This document shows, in pieces, positions 1 to 5,952 of a DNA stretch of 10,451 nt. Within the stretch, counting starts at the first letter, position 1. Each line of letters begins with the position of its first letter. Below the pieces are notes generated by a model. The model saw only the letters and a program-made list of their open reading frames with translations, was not told the DNA's origin and did not search any database. Source of the DNA: an uncultured Dorea sp. (GTDB lineage Bacteria; Bacillota; Clostridia; Lachnospirales; Lachnospiraceae); the NCBI GenBank assembly GCA_948844705.1, contig CAQNVT010000110.1:1-10451 (forward strand). The letters run 5' to 3'. The position numbers and the translations under genes were made by a program.

Positions 1-102
1 ATATGCCTTCAGAGTCTCTATATTATCGTTATTAAAAAGATACGCAAATTCCTTTACAAGCCCTACATCCGCAACCGCAGTCTACGAAATATTATAACGC
101 AT
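1..102 (-). pseudogene. possible gene-start fragment with early in-frame stop
   Basis: Reading the minus strand from an ATG at 102-100, the frame gives MRYNIS, then TAG (84-82), then 27 more codons that run off the left edge (TAVADVGLVKEFAYLF followed by NNDNIETLKAY). The part after the stop looks like real protein: an amphipathic helix-like pattern with balanced charge. I do not recognise a family. It has no ATG, GTG or TTG start after the stop, so it cannot be an ordinary intact 5' end. It may be a decayed gene whose CAG or CAA codon became TAG, a 5'-truncated remnant, or chance. A promoter-like TTGTGG / 16 bases / TATAAT also lies on this strand at about 91-118, which would instead make 1-90 a leader. 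Confidence 0.25.
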
Positions 103-124
103 TATAAAATTTCCACAAAACCCC

Positions 125-153
125 TTGCCATCCCCTCACATATATGCTAAACT
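125..153 (+). promoter_or_regulatory. sigma-A-type promoter of rplS
   Basis: TTGCCA (125-130) and TAAACT (148-153) are separated by 17 bases. A TG one base before the -10 box (145-146) gives an extended -10. The expected transcription start is near 160, just before the left arm of the leader hairpin. This promoter means rplS need not rely on read-through from an upstream gene. Confidence 0.6.
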
Positions 154-160
154 ATAGAAT

Positions 161-237
161 GTTGTGAGAAAAACGAGATGGTCCTCTGGTACAAAAGGTA
201 TTAAGAACGTCCAATTTAACGAAGGAGGTCGCACAAC
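161..237 (+). promoter_or_regulatory. structured rplS leader, possible L19 autoregulatory element
   Basis: GTTGTG (161-166) is perfectly complementary to CACAAC (232-237), which ends one base before the start codon. The leader can therefore close on itself, starting at the predicted transcription start. Inside, CCTCT (183-187) can pair with GGAGG (224-228), the Shine-Dalgarno of rplS, with one G-U pair. This would hide the ribosome binding site. Ribosomal protein leaders upstream of L19 genes are known in Firmicutes (Rfam L19_leader). I cannot confirm that this one fits that model, so the identity is inference and the pairings are direct observation. Confidence 0.5.
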
Positions 238-238
238 C

Positions 239-586
239 ATGAATGATATAATCAAAAACATTGAAGCTGCGCAGCTCAAAGCAGAGGAACCGCAGTTTCG
301 CGTAGGTGATACTGTAAAGGTATACGGAAAGATCAAAGAGGGTAACCGCGAGAGAATCCAGGTATTCGAAGGCACTGTTCTTAAGAAGCAGGGCGGCGGT
401 GCAAGAGCTACATTTACCGTAAGAAAGTTTTCCAACGGTGTCGGCGTAGAAAAGACATGGCCGCTTCACTCACCGAATGTAGAGAAGGTTGAGGTAGTAA
501 GAAGAGGTAAGATCAGAAGAGCTAAACTGTACTACTTAAGAGACCGCGTAGGTAAGAGAGCTAAGGTAAAAGAATTAGTAAAATAA
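239..586 (+). CDS. rplS: 50S ribosomal protein L19
   Basis: The product has 115 residues, the usual L19 length. L19 sits at the 30S-50S interface of the ribosome, near bridges between the subunits. The sequence shows the family hallmarks: FRVGDTVKV near residue 21, an [14 protein letters not shown] segment near 33-46, and [20 protein letters not shown] near 60-79, followed by the basic [16 protein letters not shown] tail. I chose the ATG at 239 over the upstream in-frame ATG at 164. It has GGAGG (224-228) at a workable distance, and the extra 25 residues are not part of L19 and lie in the leader. In many Firmicutes rplS follows trmD; here no trmD end lies in the 238 bases upstream, and rplS appears to start its own transcript. 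A hairpin terminator follows directly. Confidence 0.97.
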   Translation: MNDIIKNIEAAQLKAEEPQFRVGDTVKVYGKIKEGNRERIQVFEGTVLKKQGGGARATFTVRKFSNGVGVEKTWPLHSPNVEKVEVVRRGKIRRAKLYYLRDRVGKRAKVKELVK

Positions 587-596
587 GTATGATAGG

Positions 597-632
597 AAAG
601 GACAAGTACAGCAGTTGTAGTTGTCCTTTTTC
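597..632 (+). terminator. intrinsic terminator or attenuator after rplS
   Basis: AAAGGACAA (597-605) pairs perfectly with TTGTCCTTT (621-629). A second inner stem TACA/TGTA (607-610 with 616-619) fits inside the loop. A T-rich run (TTTTTCT) follows immediately. No clear promoter is visible between it and lepB at 665, so it probably reduces rather than abolishes transcription into the downstream genes. This would let L19 be made in excess over the others. Confidence 0.75.
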
Positions 633-664
633 TCTATGTGGGATATTAAACGGGTGAAGATTTT

Positions 665-1315
665 ATGAGAAGAATCAGGAGAAGAAGGAGACAGACGAGA
701 AGAAAGCCTCACTCCAGAGTCTGGGAAAGAAAGCGGCAGATTTATTTTCTGAGGGAGGTAACCGAGTATATCCGGCATATTTTTTCGTATGTCCCGATGA
801 TCGTGATAAAAATATTCCGTGTCGCGGTAATCTGTCTGCTGGCCTTTCTGATCGTATGGAATCTGGGGCAGCGGGTAAGTATGATCGGGGATTCCATGAA
901 TCCGGTCTTAAGAAACGGCGACGTAGTGCTGGTAAACCGGGTTGTCTATAATGCGCGGCGGCCGAGGCGGGGCGATGTTATTGTATTTAAGCCGAAGGGA
1001 AATGAGAATTCACATTATTATATAAAACGAGTCGTCGGACTTCCGGGAGAAGAGGTTAAAATCATAGAAAACAGCATTTATATCAACGGCGAAAGGCTTG
1101 AGGAAGAGTATGAAACGACAGAGCTTGACCGGGTGGGCCTTGCGTCGGATGATATAAAGCTTGGCGATGACGAATATTTTGTGCTGGGAGATGACAGAGA
1201 GAACAGCGAGGACAGCAGAGATGCGGATGTGGGAAATGTAAAGAGGGAATACATTTACGGCAAGGCATGGTTTGTCCTTTCACCGCGGGATAATTTTGGA
1301 TTTATAAAGGAGTAG
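665..1315 (+). CDS. lepB: signal peptidase I (first copy), Arg-rich N terminus
   Basis: This is a 216-residue type I signal peptidase, a membrane-anchored serine protease of the S26 family. It cuts signal peptides from secreted proteins on the outer face of the membrane with a Ser/Lys dyad. The nucleophile is Ser77 in GDSMNP, the general base is Lys121 in YYIKRVVGLPGE, and box E is GDDRENSEDSRD at 175-186. One transmembrane helix covers about residues 44-66, so residues 1-43 should be cytoplasmic. That segment is extremely basic: 14 of the first 24 residues are Arg or Lys. The start has a modest GGTGA ribosome site at 653-657. rbgA follows after 6 bases, with its ribosome site overlapping this stop. 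A second, distinct copy lies at 2206-2769. Confidence 0.93.
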   Translation: MRRIRRRRRQTRRKPHSRVWERKRQIYFLREVTEYIRHIFSYVPMIVIKIFRVAVICLLAFLIVWNLGQRVSMIGDSMNPVLRNGDVVLVNRVVYNARRPRRGDVIVFKPKGNENSHYYIKRVVGLPGEEVKIIENSIYINGERLEEEYETTELDRVGLASDDIKLGDDEYFVLGDDRENSEDSRDADVGNVKREYIYGKAWFVLSPRDNFGFIKE

Positions 1316-1321
1316 GTAAGA

Positions 1322-2170
1322 ATGCATTTTCAATGGTATCCGGGTCATATGACAAAGGCAAAGCGTATGATGCAGGAGAATATAAAACTGATCGATCTGG
1401 TGATCGAGCTTGTGGACGCGAGGATCCCGCTGTCCAGCAGAAATCCGGATATTGACGAGCTTGGAAAAAACAAGGCAAGGCTTATTCTGCTTAATAAGGC
1501 AGATCTGGCAGAGGATAAATGGAACGACGCGTGGATCCGTTATTTTGAGGAAAAAGGATTTATGGCCGTAAAGATAAACTCAAAGAAAGGCGGAGGGCTT
1601 AAGTCTGTTCAGAATGTTGTATTAGAGGCGTGCAGGGAAAAGACGGAAAGGGACAGAAGGCGGGGCATCTTGAACCGTCCGGTGCGGGCGATGGTCGTGG
1701 GCATTCCCAATGTGGGAAAATCCACATTTATCAATTCGCTGGCGGGAAAGGCATGTGCAAAGACCGGGAATAAGCCGGGCGTCACAAAAGGAAAACAGTG
1801 GATCCGCCTGAATAAGCAGGTGGAGCTTTTGGATACTCCGGGAATACTCTGGCCTAAGTTCGAGGACCAGACGGTAGGCTTAAGGCTGGCCTATATCGGC
1901 TCTATCAAGGATGAGCTTCTGAATACACGGGAGCTTGCGGCGGAGCTTATAAAGTTTTTATGTAAATATTATCCCGGGGTTCTGGAGAAAAAATATCAGA
2001 TCGGTCCGTCTGAGGATCCTTACCGGATGCTTGAGGACATCGGGAGGAGCCGGCACTGTCTTGTGCGGGGAAACGAGATCGATACGGACAAAGCGGCGCT
2101 TCTTATGTTTGAGGATTTCCGGGGAGGAAGACTTGGCAGGATGACACTGGAATATCCGGAGGAAATGTGA
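1322..2170 (+). CDS. rbgA: ribosome biogenesis GTPase RbgA (YlqF)
   Basis: This is a 282-residue circularly permuted GTPase of the YlqF/YawG family, needed in Bacillus for late assembly of the 50S subunit. The permuted motif order is visible: G4 (NKAD, 58-61) comes before G1 (GIPNVGKST, 127-135) and G3 (DTPG, 171-174), with the G2 Thr in PGVT near 152-155. The N-terminal YPGHM hallmark is present; its His9 is the residue linked to GTP hydrolysis in the Bacillus protein. The C-terminal ANTAR-like region that contacts rRNA makes up the last 80 or so residues. The AGGAG site overlaps the end of lepB. Lying between two signal peptidase genes and close to rplS and rnhB is the usual Firmicute arrangement, and an L19 gene in the same cluster suits a 50S assembly factor. 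Confidence 0.96.
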   Translation: MHFQWYPGHMTKAKRMMQENIKLIDLVIELVDARIPLSSRNPDIDELGKNKARLILLNKADLAEDKWNDAWIRYFEEKGFMAVKINSKKGGGLKSVQNVVLEACREKTERDRRRGILNRPVRAMVVGIPNVGKSTFINSLAGKACAKTGNKPGVTKGKQWIRLNKQVELLDTPGILWPKFEDQTVGLRLAYIGSIKDELLNTRELAAELIKFLCKYYPGVLEKKYQIGPSEDPYRMLEDIGRSRHCLVRGNEIDTDKAALLMFEDFRGGRLGRMTLEYPEEM

Positions 2171-2205
2171 TAAACTAAAGAGACAAAAAAGGGAGGCTTA
2201 TAATT

Positions 2206-2769
2206 ATGTCCTATGAAGATAAAGAGGGTTCAAAGAGTATATGGAGGGAGCTTGCAGGGTGGATCTTTTACTTTGCTGTCATCATTGCTCTTACCTATGT
2301 GATCATTACTTATGTCGGACAGCGCACACGAGTGGACGGTTCGTCGATGGAAACCACGCTCAGCGACGGAGATCATCTGCTGGTTGATAAGCTGTCCTAC
2401 CGCTTCCGCGAGCCGGAAAGATTTGATATTATTGTATTTCCGTATCTGCATGAGGAGCGTGTCTACTATATAAAAAGAATTATCGGGCTTCCGGGCGAGA
2501 CGGTACAGGTGGTTGACGGCTATGTTTATATAGACGGGGAGCTTCTGGAAAGTGATACATACGGTGCGGAGGTCATGGAGTCGGCGGATATGGCCTCGGA
2601 GCCGCTTACTCTTGGGGAGGACGAATATTTTGTGCTCGGTGACAACAGAAATCACAGCTCAGACAGCCGTGACCCGAGTGTGGGTCTGATTAAGCGGGAG
2701 AACATTATGGGGAAGGCGTGGATACGCCTGTATCCTTTTGATCATATGGGCATTATCCGGCACTCTTAA
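2206..2769 (+). CDS. lepB: signal peptidase I (second copy)
   Basis: This is a 187-residue S26 signal peptidase, a paralogue of the 665-1315 product. The catalytic Ser47 lies in GSSMETT and Lys90 in [12 protein letters not shown]; box E is [12 protein letters not shown] at 145-156. A single N-terminal transmembrane helix covers about 17-37, with a short and not unusually basic cytoplasmic start, unlike the first copy. The ribosome site GGAGG (2192-2196) sits 9 bases before ATG. The two copies share the C-terminal half closely ([19 protein letters not shown]) but differ in the N-terminal anchor and in the insert before box E. This suggests an old duplication with divergent substrate range rather than a recent copy. 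Confidence 0.94.
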   Translation: MSYEDKEGSKSIWRELAGWIFYFAVIIALTYVIITYVGQRTRVDGSSMETTLSDGDHLLVDKLSYRFREPERFDIIVFPYLHEERVYYIKRIIGLPGETVQVVDGYVYIDGELLESDTYGAEVMESADMASEPLTLGEDEYFVLGDNRNHSSDSRDPSVGLIKRENIMGKAWIRLYPFDHMGIIRHS

Positions 2770-2813
2770 GGGTGTGGGCTTATGATTCGGGTATACAAAG
2801 GAGAATGCGGTGT

Positions 2814-3479
2814 ATGGGTAAGCGTGAGGAAGAAAAGCTGAAAAAAGCACAGGAAAGGCTTGAGCGGGAGCTGGCGCGCACGAAGGTTATGAGCGTATAT
2901 GAGGAGGAATATAAGGATTACAGATATATATGCGGAATTGACGAGGTCGGAAGAGGGCCGCTGGCGGGGCCTGTAGTGGCGGGAGCGGTGATCCTGTCAA
3001 AGGACTATACGATCCTTTATCTGAATGATTCGAAAAAGTTATCGGAAAAGAAAAGGGAAATGCTGTATGACGAGATCATGGAGCATGCGGCGGCAGTCGG
3101 AATCGGTATGGCGGATCCGGAGTGTATTGATGAAATCAACATTTTGCAGGCTACCTATAAGGCAATGCGCCTGGCAATAAAAAATCTCGGGGTAAGGCCG
3201 GATATTCTGCTGAATGATGCGGTGACGATCCCGGAGGTAGATATTCCTCAGGTGCCGATTATAAAAGGAGATGCAAAAAGTGTATCCATAGCGGCGGCAA
3301 GTATCGTTGCCAAGGTGACAAGGGACAGGATGATGAAGGAATATGACAAGGTATATCCGGGCTATGATTTTGCAAGCAACAAGGGCTATGGAACAAAGGC
3401 TCATATTGCCGGATTAAAAGAGCTTGGAGCGACACCGATCCACCGGGTGACATTTATAGGAAATTTTGTAAAGGATTAA
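2814..3479 (+). CDS. rnhB: ribonuclease HII
   Basis: The product is a 221-residue cytoplasmic endonuclease that removes ribonucleotides embedded in DNA and degrades RNA in RNA-DNA hybrids. The signature [14 protein letters not shown] starts at residue 41. The expected four metal-binding acids are Asp43 and Glu44, Asp135 (LLNDAV) and Asp172 (AKVTRD). A charged, helix-prone N-terminal stretch of about 30 residues precedes the catalytic domain. I chose the ATG at 2814 because AAAGGAG (2797-2803) lies 10 bases before it. An in-frame GTG at 2772 would add 14 residues but has no ribosome site and abuts the lepB stop. yraN follows 20 bases later, the common Firmicute pairing. Confidence 0.95.
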   Translation: MGKREEEKLKKAQERLERELARTKVMSVYEEEYKDYRYICGIDEVGRGPLAGPVVAGAVILSKDYTILYLNDSKKLSEKKREMLYDEIMEHAAAVGIGMADPECIDEINILQATYKAMRLAIKNLGVRPDILLNDAVTIPEVDIPQVPIIKGDAKSVSIAAASIVAKVTRDRMMKEYDKVYPGYDFASNKGYGTKAHIAGLKELGATPIHRVTFIGNFVKD

Positions 3480-3499
3480 CGCGGAGTCCGGGCAGAGGG

Positions 3500-3862
3500 A
3501 TGAATATGAGGTATAATCGGCGCGAGGTAGGTACGGAGTATGAACATAAAGCGGCGGAATATTTAAAGGGGCTTGGCTATCGTATACTGGAATATAATTA
3601 CCGCTGCAGGAAGGGCGAGATCGACCTGATCGCAAGAGACGGAGACTATCTGGTGTTCTGCGAGGTAAAGTACAGGAGGAATACAAGGAAGGGATATCCA
3701 TCGGAAGCGGTAGATATAAGGAAGCAGAGAATTATTTCAGGGTGTGCAATGTATTATCTTATGCAGAAGGGAATATCAGATGTACCGTGCCGTTTTGATG
3801 TGGTCAGTATGGAGGGAGAGCAGGTCACGCTGATAAAAAATGCGTTTGATTTTGCGTATTAG
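3500..3862 (+). CDS. yraN: YraN/UPF0102 family endonuclease-like protein
   Basis: This 120-residue protein belongs to UPF0102, whose fold is related to Holliday-junction resolvases and restriction endonucleases; its cellular role is poorly defined. The nuclease core motif is visible: GEIDLIARDG (Asp42) followed by FCEVKYR (Glu55 and Lys57), the D...ExK pattern. The N-terminal REVGTEYEHKAAEYL segment is typical of the family. The start is uncertain. ATG 3500 is given, but ATG 3506 lies 6 bases after AGAGGG (3494-3499) and may be the real one, which would remove two residues. It follows rnhB closely and is probably co-transcribed with it. Pairing with RNase HII hints at a nucleic-acid maintenance role, which is inference. 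Confidence 0.92.
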   Translation: MNMRYNRREVGTEYEHKAAEYLKGLGYRILEYNYRCRKGEIDLIARDGDYLVFCEVKYRRNTRKGYPSEAVDIRKQRIISGCAMYYLMQKGISDVPCRFDVVSMEGEQVTLIKNAFDFAY

Positions 3863-3900
3863 TCTTGTATTTATGCAGAATGTATGAATGAGGAATAAAA

Positions 3901-4737
3901 ATGAGTTTAGGATTGCATTATAAAAATAGCGAGCATATATTTGAGGAGAGGGAAAGAAACGGAGTTCCGTATCTTTCCTGTCCTCTTTTTGAACGTACAG
4001 GAATCGTAAATCACGGATTTTCTACGAGACTCGGCGGCGTGAGCCAGGGAGAGTGGGCTGCAATGAACATCAGTACCACAAGAGGAGACGACCCGGAGCA
4101 TATAAAAAGGAATCGGGAGCTTATCGCACAGGCGATCGGGGTTTCTGCGGAGGATTTTACCTATACCCATCAGACACATACGACAAATGTGGCTGTTGTA
4201 ACAGAAAAGGACAGAGGCGGGCGTTTTCCGGAGACGGACGGAATGATAACGGATGTGCCGGGAATCTGTCTTGTGACATTCTATGCAGACTGCGTCCCGC
4301 TGTATTTTGTAGATCCGGTCAGGAAGGCGATCGGCCTCAGCCATTCCGGATGGCGGGGGACCGTGGGAAAGATGGGCAAGGTGACCGTGCGGAGGATGGA
4401 AGAGGAGTATGGCTCCAGACCGTCGGATATCCTGGCTGCAATAGGACCTTCGATCTGTCAGGACTGCTATGAGGTAAGCGAGGATGTCATCCTGCAGTTT
4501 GAGAAGGCATTTGACGAGGCAGTGCTGCCTTCGCTTTTTTACAGGAAGGAAAACGGGAAATACCAGCTTAACCTGTGGGAAGCAAACCGGCAGGTACTTC
4601 TGGAGGCCGGTATCAGAAGGGAGCATATGGCGGTTACGAATCTGTGTACCCATTGTAATCCGGAGATTTTATTTTCCCACAGGGCGACAGGAGGAAGAAG
4701 AGGAAATCTGAGTGCATTCCTTGCGCTTAAAAGATAG
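3901..4737 (+). CDS. pgeF: YfiH/PgeF family purine nucleoside phosphorylase
   Basis: The 278-residue product belongs to the former DUF152 family (YfiH, YlmD, human LACC1). Members are zinc-containing enzymes that cleave or deaminate purine nucleosides, and the E. coli member also acts as a peptidoglycan editing factor. Family blocks seen in order are GFSTRLGGVS (39-48), THQTH (89-93), FYADCVPLYF (127-136), SHSGWRGT (147-154), IGPSICQDCYEV (181-192) and FSHRATGGRRGNLSAF (258-273). The metal ligands are His93, Cys131 and His148. An AGGAA ribosome site lies 5 bases before ATG, after a 38-base gap from yraN. The stop is followed at once by the mscS ribosome site, so the two genes are probably co-transcribed. 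Which activity dominates here cannot be told from sequence. Confidence 0.93.
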   Translation: MSLGLHYKNSEHIFEERERNGVPYLSCPLFERTGIVNHGFSTRLGGVSQGEWAAMNISTTRGDDPEHIKRNRELIAQAIGVSAEDFTYTHQTHTTNVAVVTEKDRGGRFPETDGMITDVPGICLVTFYADCVPLYFVDPVRKAIGLSHSGWRGTVGKMGKVTVRRMEEEYGSRPSDILAAIGPSICQDCYEVSEDVILQFEKAFDEAVLPSLFYRKENGKYQLNLWEANRQVLLEAGIRREHMAVTNLCTHCNPEILFSHRATGGRRGNLSAFLALKR

Positions 4738-4750
4738 GAAGGAGGAGCTT

Positions 4751-5650
4751 ATGGCACGAATCGAGGATGCGGCTGTTGTAGACGAGGTGACTGCTGCGGC
4801 AGCGGAGACGGCAGGAGACGCGGTACAGGAGGTGGGCAGGCTGACGGCATATCTTCAGGATCATATTCCGGATATGATAGGGTTCGGGATGAAGGTTCTG
4901 TTCGCTATTTTATTTTTCTGTATCGGAAGAATCGTGATCCGGTGGATACGGGGAGTTGTAAGACGTTCCCTTAACCGCTCTAAGGCAGATAAAGGAGTGG
5001 AGCAGTTTGTAGATTCTCTCCTTAAGTTCGGTCTGTATTTTCTTCTGATCTTTACGATCGCGACGAAGTTCGGTGTAGATACGGCGTCTGTCGCCGCACT
5101 GATTGCATCGGGAGGCGTGGCCCTGGGCCTTGCCCTTCAGGGAAGTCTTTCGAATTTTGCAGGCGGTGTGCTGATACTTCTCCTGAAGCCGTTTGAGGTG
5201 GGAGATTATATTGTAGAGGATACGAATCATAACGAGGGCACGGTAAAAGAGATACAGATTTTTTATACGAAGCTCAGCACCATCGACAACAAAACGATCG
5301 TAATTCCCAACGGAATACTGACAAATAACAGCCTGACAAATATGAGCGCCCAGCCGGAGCGCAGGCTTAATATAAAGATAGGGATCACCTACGAGGCAGA
5401 TTTGAAAAAGGCAAAGGCAGTCATAGAAAGGCTTCTTGGTGAGGATGCCTGTGTCATGAAGGATAAGGAGATCGCCGTGTTTGTGGATGCTCTTGCGGAC
5501 CATGCGGTAGTGATCGGCGCGAGAGGATGGGTGAATAACGACGAATTCTGGCCGACACAGTGGAGGCTTTTAGAGAAGATAAAGCTTGTGTTTGACGAGG
5601 AGGGAATTGAGATCGCATATCCACAGATGAAGGTGCATATGGCGGAATAG
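4751..5650 (+). CDS. mscS: small-conductance mechanosensitive channel (MscS family)
   Basis: This 299-residue membrane channel opens under membrane tension and releases solutes on hypo-osmotic shock; the E. coli protein has 286 residues. Transmembrane helices are predicted at about 44-66, 86-106 and 113-147. The third is the pore helix, with the Gly/Ala pattern SGGVALGLALQGSLSNFAGG (120-139) closely matching MscS. LKPFEVGDYI (145-154) starts the beta domain, and the cytoplasmic cage domain fills the rest. Residues 1-40 are acidic and Ala-rich, a periplasm-side extension of unclear role. The start at 4751 has AAGGAGG just upstream, right after the pgeF stop; an in-frame GTG at 4712 lies inside pgeF and is not supported. 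It sits next to a tRNA gene and the ktr potassium genes. Confidence 0.95.
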   Translation: MARIEDAAVVDEVTAAAAETAGDAVQEVGRLTAYLQDHIPDMIGFGMKVLFAILFFCIGRIVIRWIRGVVRRSLNRSKADKGVEQFVDSLLKFGLYFLLIFTIATKFGVDTASVAALIASGGVALGLALQGSLSNFAGGVLILLLKPFEVGDYIVEDTNHNEGTVKEIQIFYTKLSTIDNKTIVIPNGILTNNSLTNMSAQPERRLNIKIGITYEADLKKAKAVIERLLGEDACVMKDKEIAVFVDALADHAVVIGARGWVNNDEFWPTQWRLLEKIKLVFDEEGIEIAYPQMKVHMAE

Positions 5651-5709
5651 TCTTTTGACAGCTTGAAGCAATTTTGTTTGAATTCTTGTCAAGTTCTTAA
5701 AAAAAACTC

Positions 5710-5737
5710 TTGCAAATTTTCGAAAATACGATATAAT
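5710..5737 (+). promoter_or_regulatory. promoter of the tRNA-Thr gene
   Basis: TTGCAA (5710-5715) and a perfect TATAAT (5732-5737) are separated by 16 AT-rich bases. The predicted start near 5744 lies 23 bases before the mature tRNA. The AT-rich stretch just upstream (5696-5706, mostly A) could act as an UP element, which suits a stable RNA gene. Confidence 0.8.
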
Positions 5738-5743
5738 AATATT

Positions 5744-5763
5744 TGTGACTGCATCAGGTCACA
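5744..5763 (+). promoter_or_regulatory. hairpin in the tRNA 5' leader
   Basis: TGTGAC (5744-5749) and GTCACA (5758-5763) form a perfect 6-base inverted repeat with an 8-base loop. It starts at the predicted transcription start and ends 3 bases before the tRNA. It could shape the precursor for processing by RNase P, or be a DNA-level operator. No known family is recognised. Confidence 0.4.
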
Positions 5764-5766
5764 TAT

Positions 5767-5839
5767 GCTGGAATAGCTCAGTCGGTAGAGCACTTCACTC
5801 GTAATGAAGGGGTCGTCGGTTCAAGTCCGATTTCCAGCT
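5767..5839 (+). tRNA. tRNA-Thr (anticodon CGU)
   Basis: All cloverleaf parts can be read. The acceptor stem pairs GCTGGAA (5767-5773) with TTCCAGC (5832-5838). The D stem pairs GCTC with GAGC. The anticodon stem is CTTCA/TGAAG with loop CTCGTAA, putting anticodon CGT at 5800-5802. The variable loop is 5 bases. The T arm is GTCGG-TTCAAGT-CCGAT, closed by a G-U pair. It decodes ACG. The discriminator base is T (5839) and CCA is not encoded, so CCA must be added by nucleotidyltransferase. It has its own promoter and terminator. Confidence 0.96.
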
Positions 5840-5849
5840 TGTTTTTACG

Positions 5850-5892
5850 AATACTATAAGCCTTGTATAATCAGGACTTATAGTATTTTTTT
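5850..5892 (+). terminator. intrinsic terminator of the tRNA-Thr unit
   Basis: AATACTATAAG (5850-5860) pairs perfectly with CTTATAGTATT (5877-5887). The stem can be extended by CCT/AGG (5861-5863 with 5873-5875) across one bulged A. A run of seven T (5886-5892) ends it. This insulates the downstream ktr genes from the tRNA transcript. Confidence 0.9.
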
Positions 5893-5905
5893 ATGGTTCG
5901 TCTTG

Positions 5906-5914
5906 TGTTATACT
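5906..5914 (+). promoter_or_regulatory. probable extended -10 promoter of ktrB-ktrA
   Basis: TATACT (5909-5914) is preceded by TG one base upstream (5906-5907), an extended -10 element. No good -35 box lies at the right distance, because that position falls in the terminator T-run. The expected start near 5921 gives a leader of about 32 bases before ktrB. This is a site-level inference. Confidence 0.4.
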
Positions 5915-5952
5915 TTTATACGAGAATTGATTTTCAGAGGTTAAATAGGAAT

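Noticed and set aside
1..150. Plus-strand open frame from the left edge to a TAA at 148-150
   Set aside because: The peptide is unstructured and rich in Ile, Lys and Arg, has no start, and runs into the rplS promoter. It looks like chance.
164..238. In-frame ATG at 164 extending L19 by 25 residues
   Set aside because: No ribosome site before it, the extension is not part of L19, and the bases form the leader hairpin. The ATG at 239 has GGAGG upstream.
2772..2813. GTG start at 2772 for RNase HII
   Set aside because: It lies 2 bases after the lepB stop with no ribosome site, whereas ATG 2814 has AAAGGAG at good spacing.
3907..4653. Long minus-strand open frame opposite pgeF
   Set aside because: It is antisense to a clear family protein, has no ribosome site or recognisable motif, and is best explained as a codon-bias shadow.
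4712..4750. Upstream GTG start for the MscS protein overlapping pgeF
   Set aside because: AAGGAGG lies right before ATG 4751, and the extra residues (HSLRLKDRKEEL) are pgeF sequence read in another frame.
4910..5503. Long minus-strand open frame opposite mscS
   Set aside because: The sense strand encodes an unmistakable MscS pore helix and cage domain. The antisense frame has no coherent domain.
5655..5693. TTGACA...TGTCAA inverted repeat after mscS as a terminator
   Set aside because: The stem is only 6 base pairs with a long loop, and no T-run follows; A residues follow instead. It may be chance or weakly regulatory.
5893..5952. ATG at 5893 as the ktrB start
   Set aside because: It directly follows the tRNA terminator T-run, has no ribosome site, and precedes the probable promoter.
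5840..5952. A cyclic di-AMP (ydaO-type) riboswitch before ktrB
   Set aside because: The space is filled by the tRNA terminator and a leader of about 32 bases, which is too short for that riboswitch.
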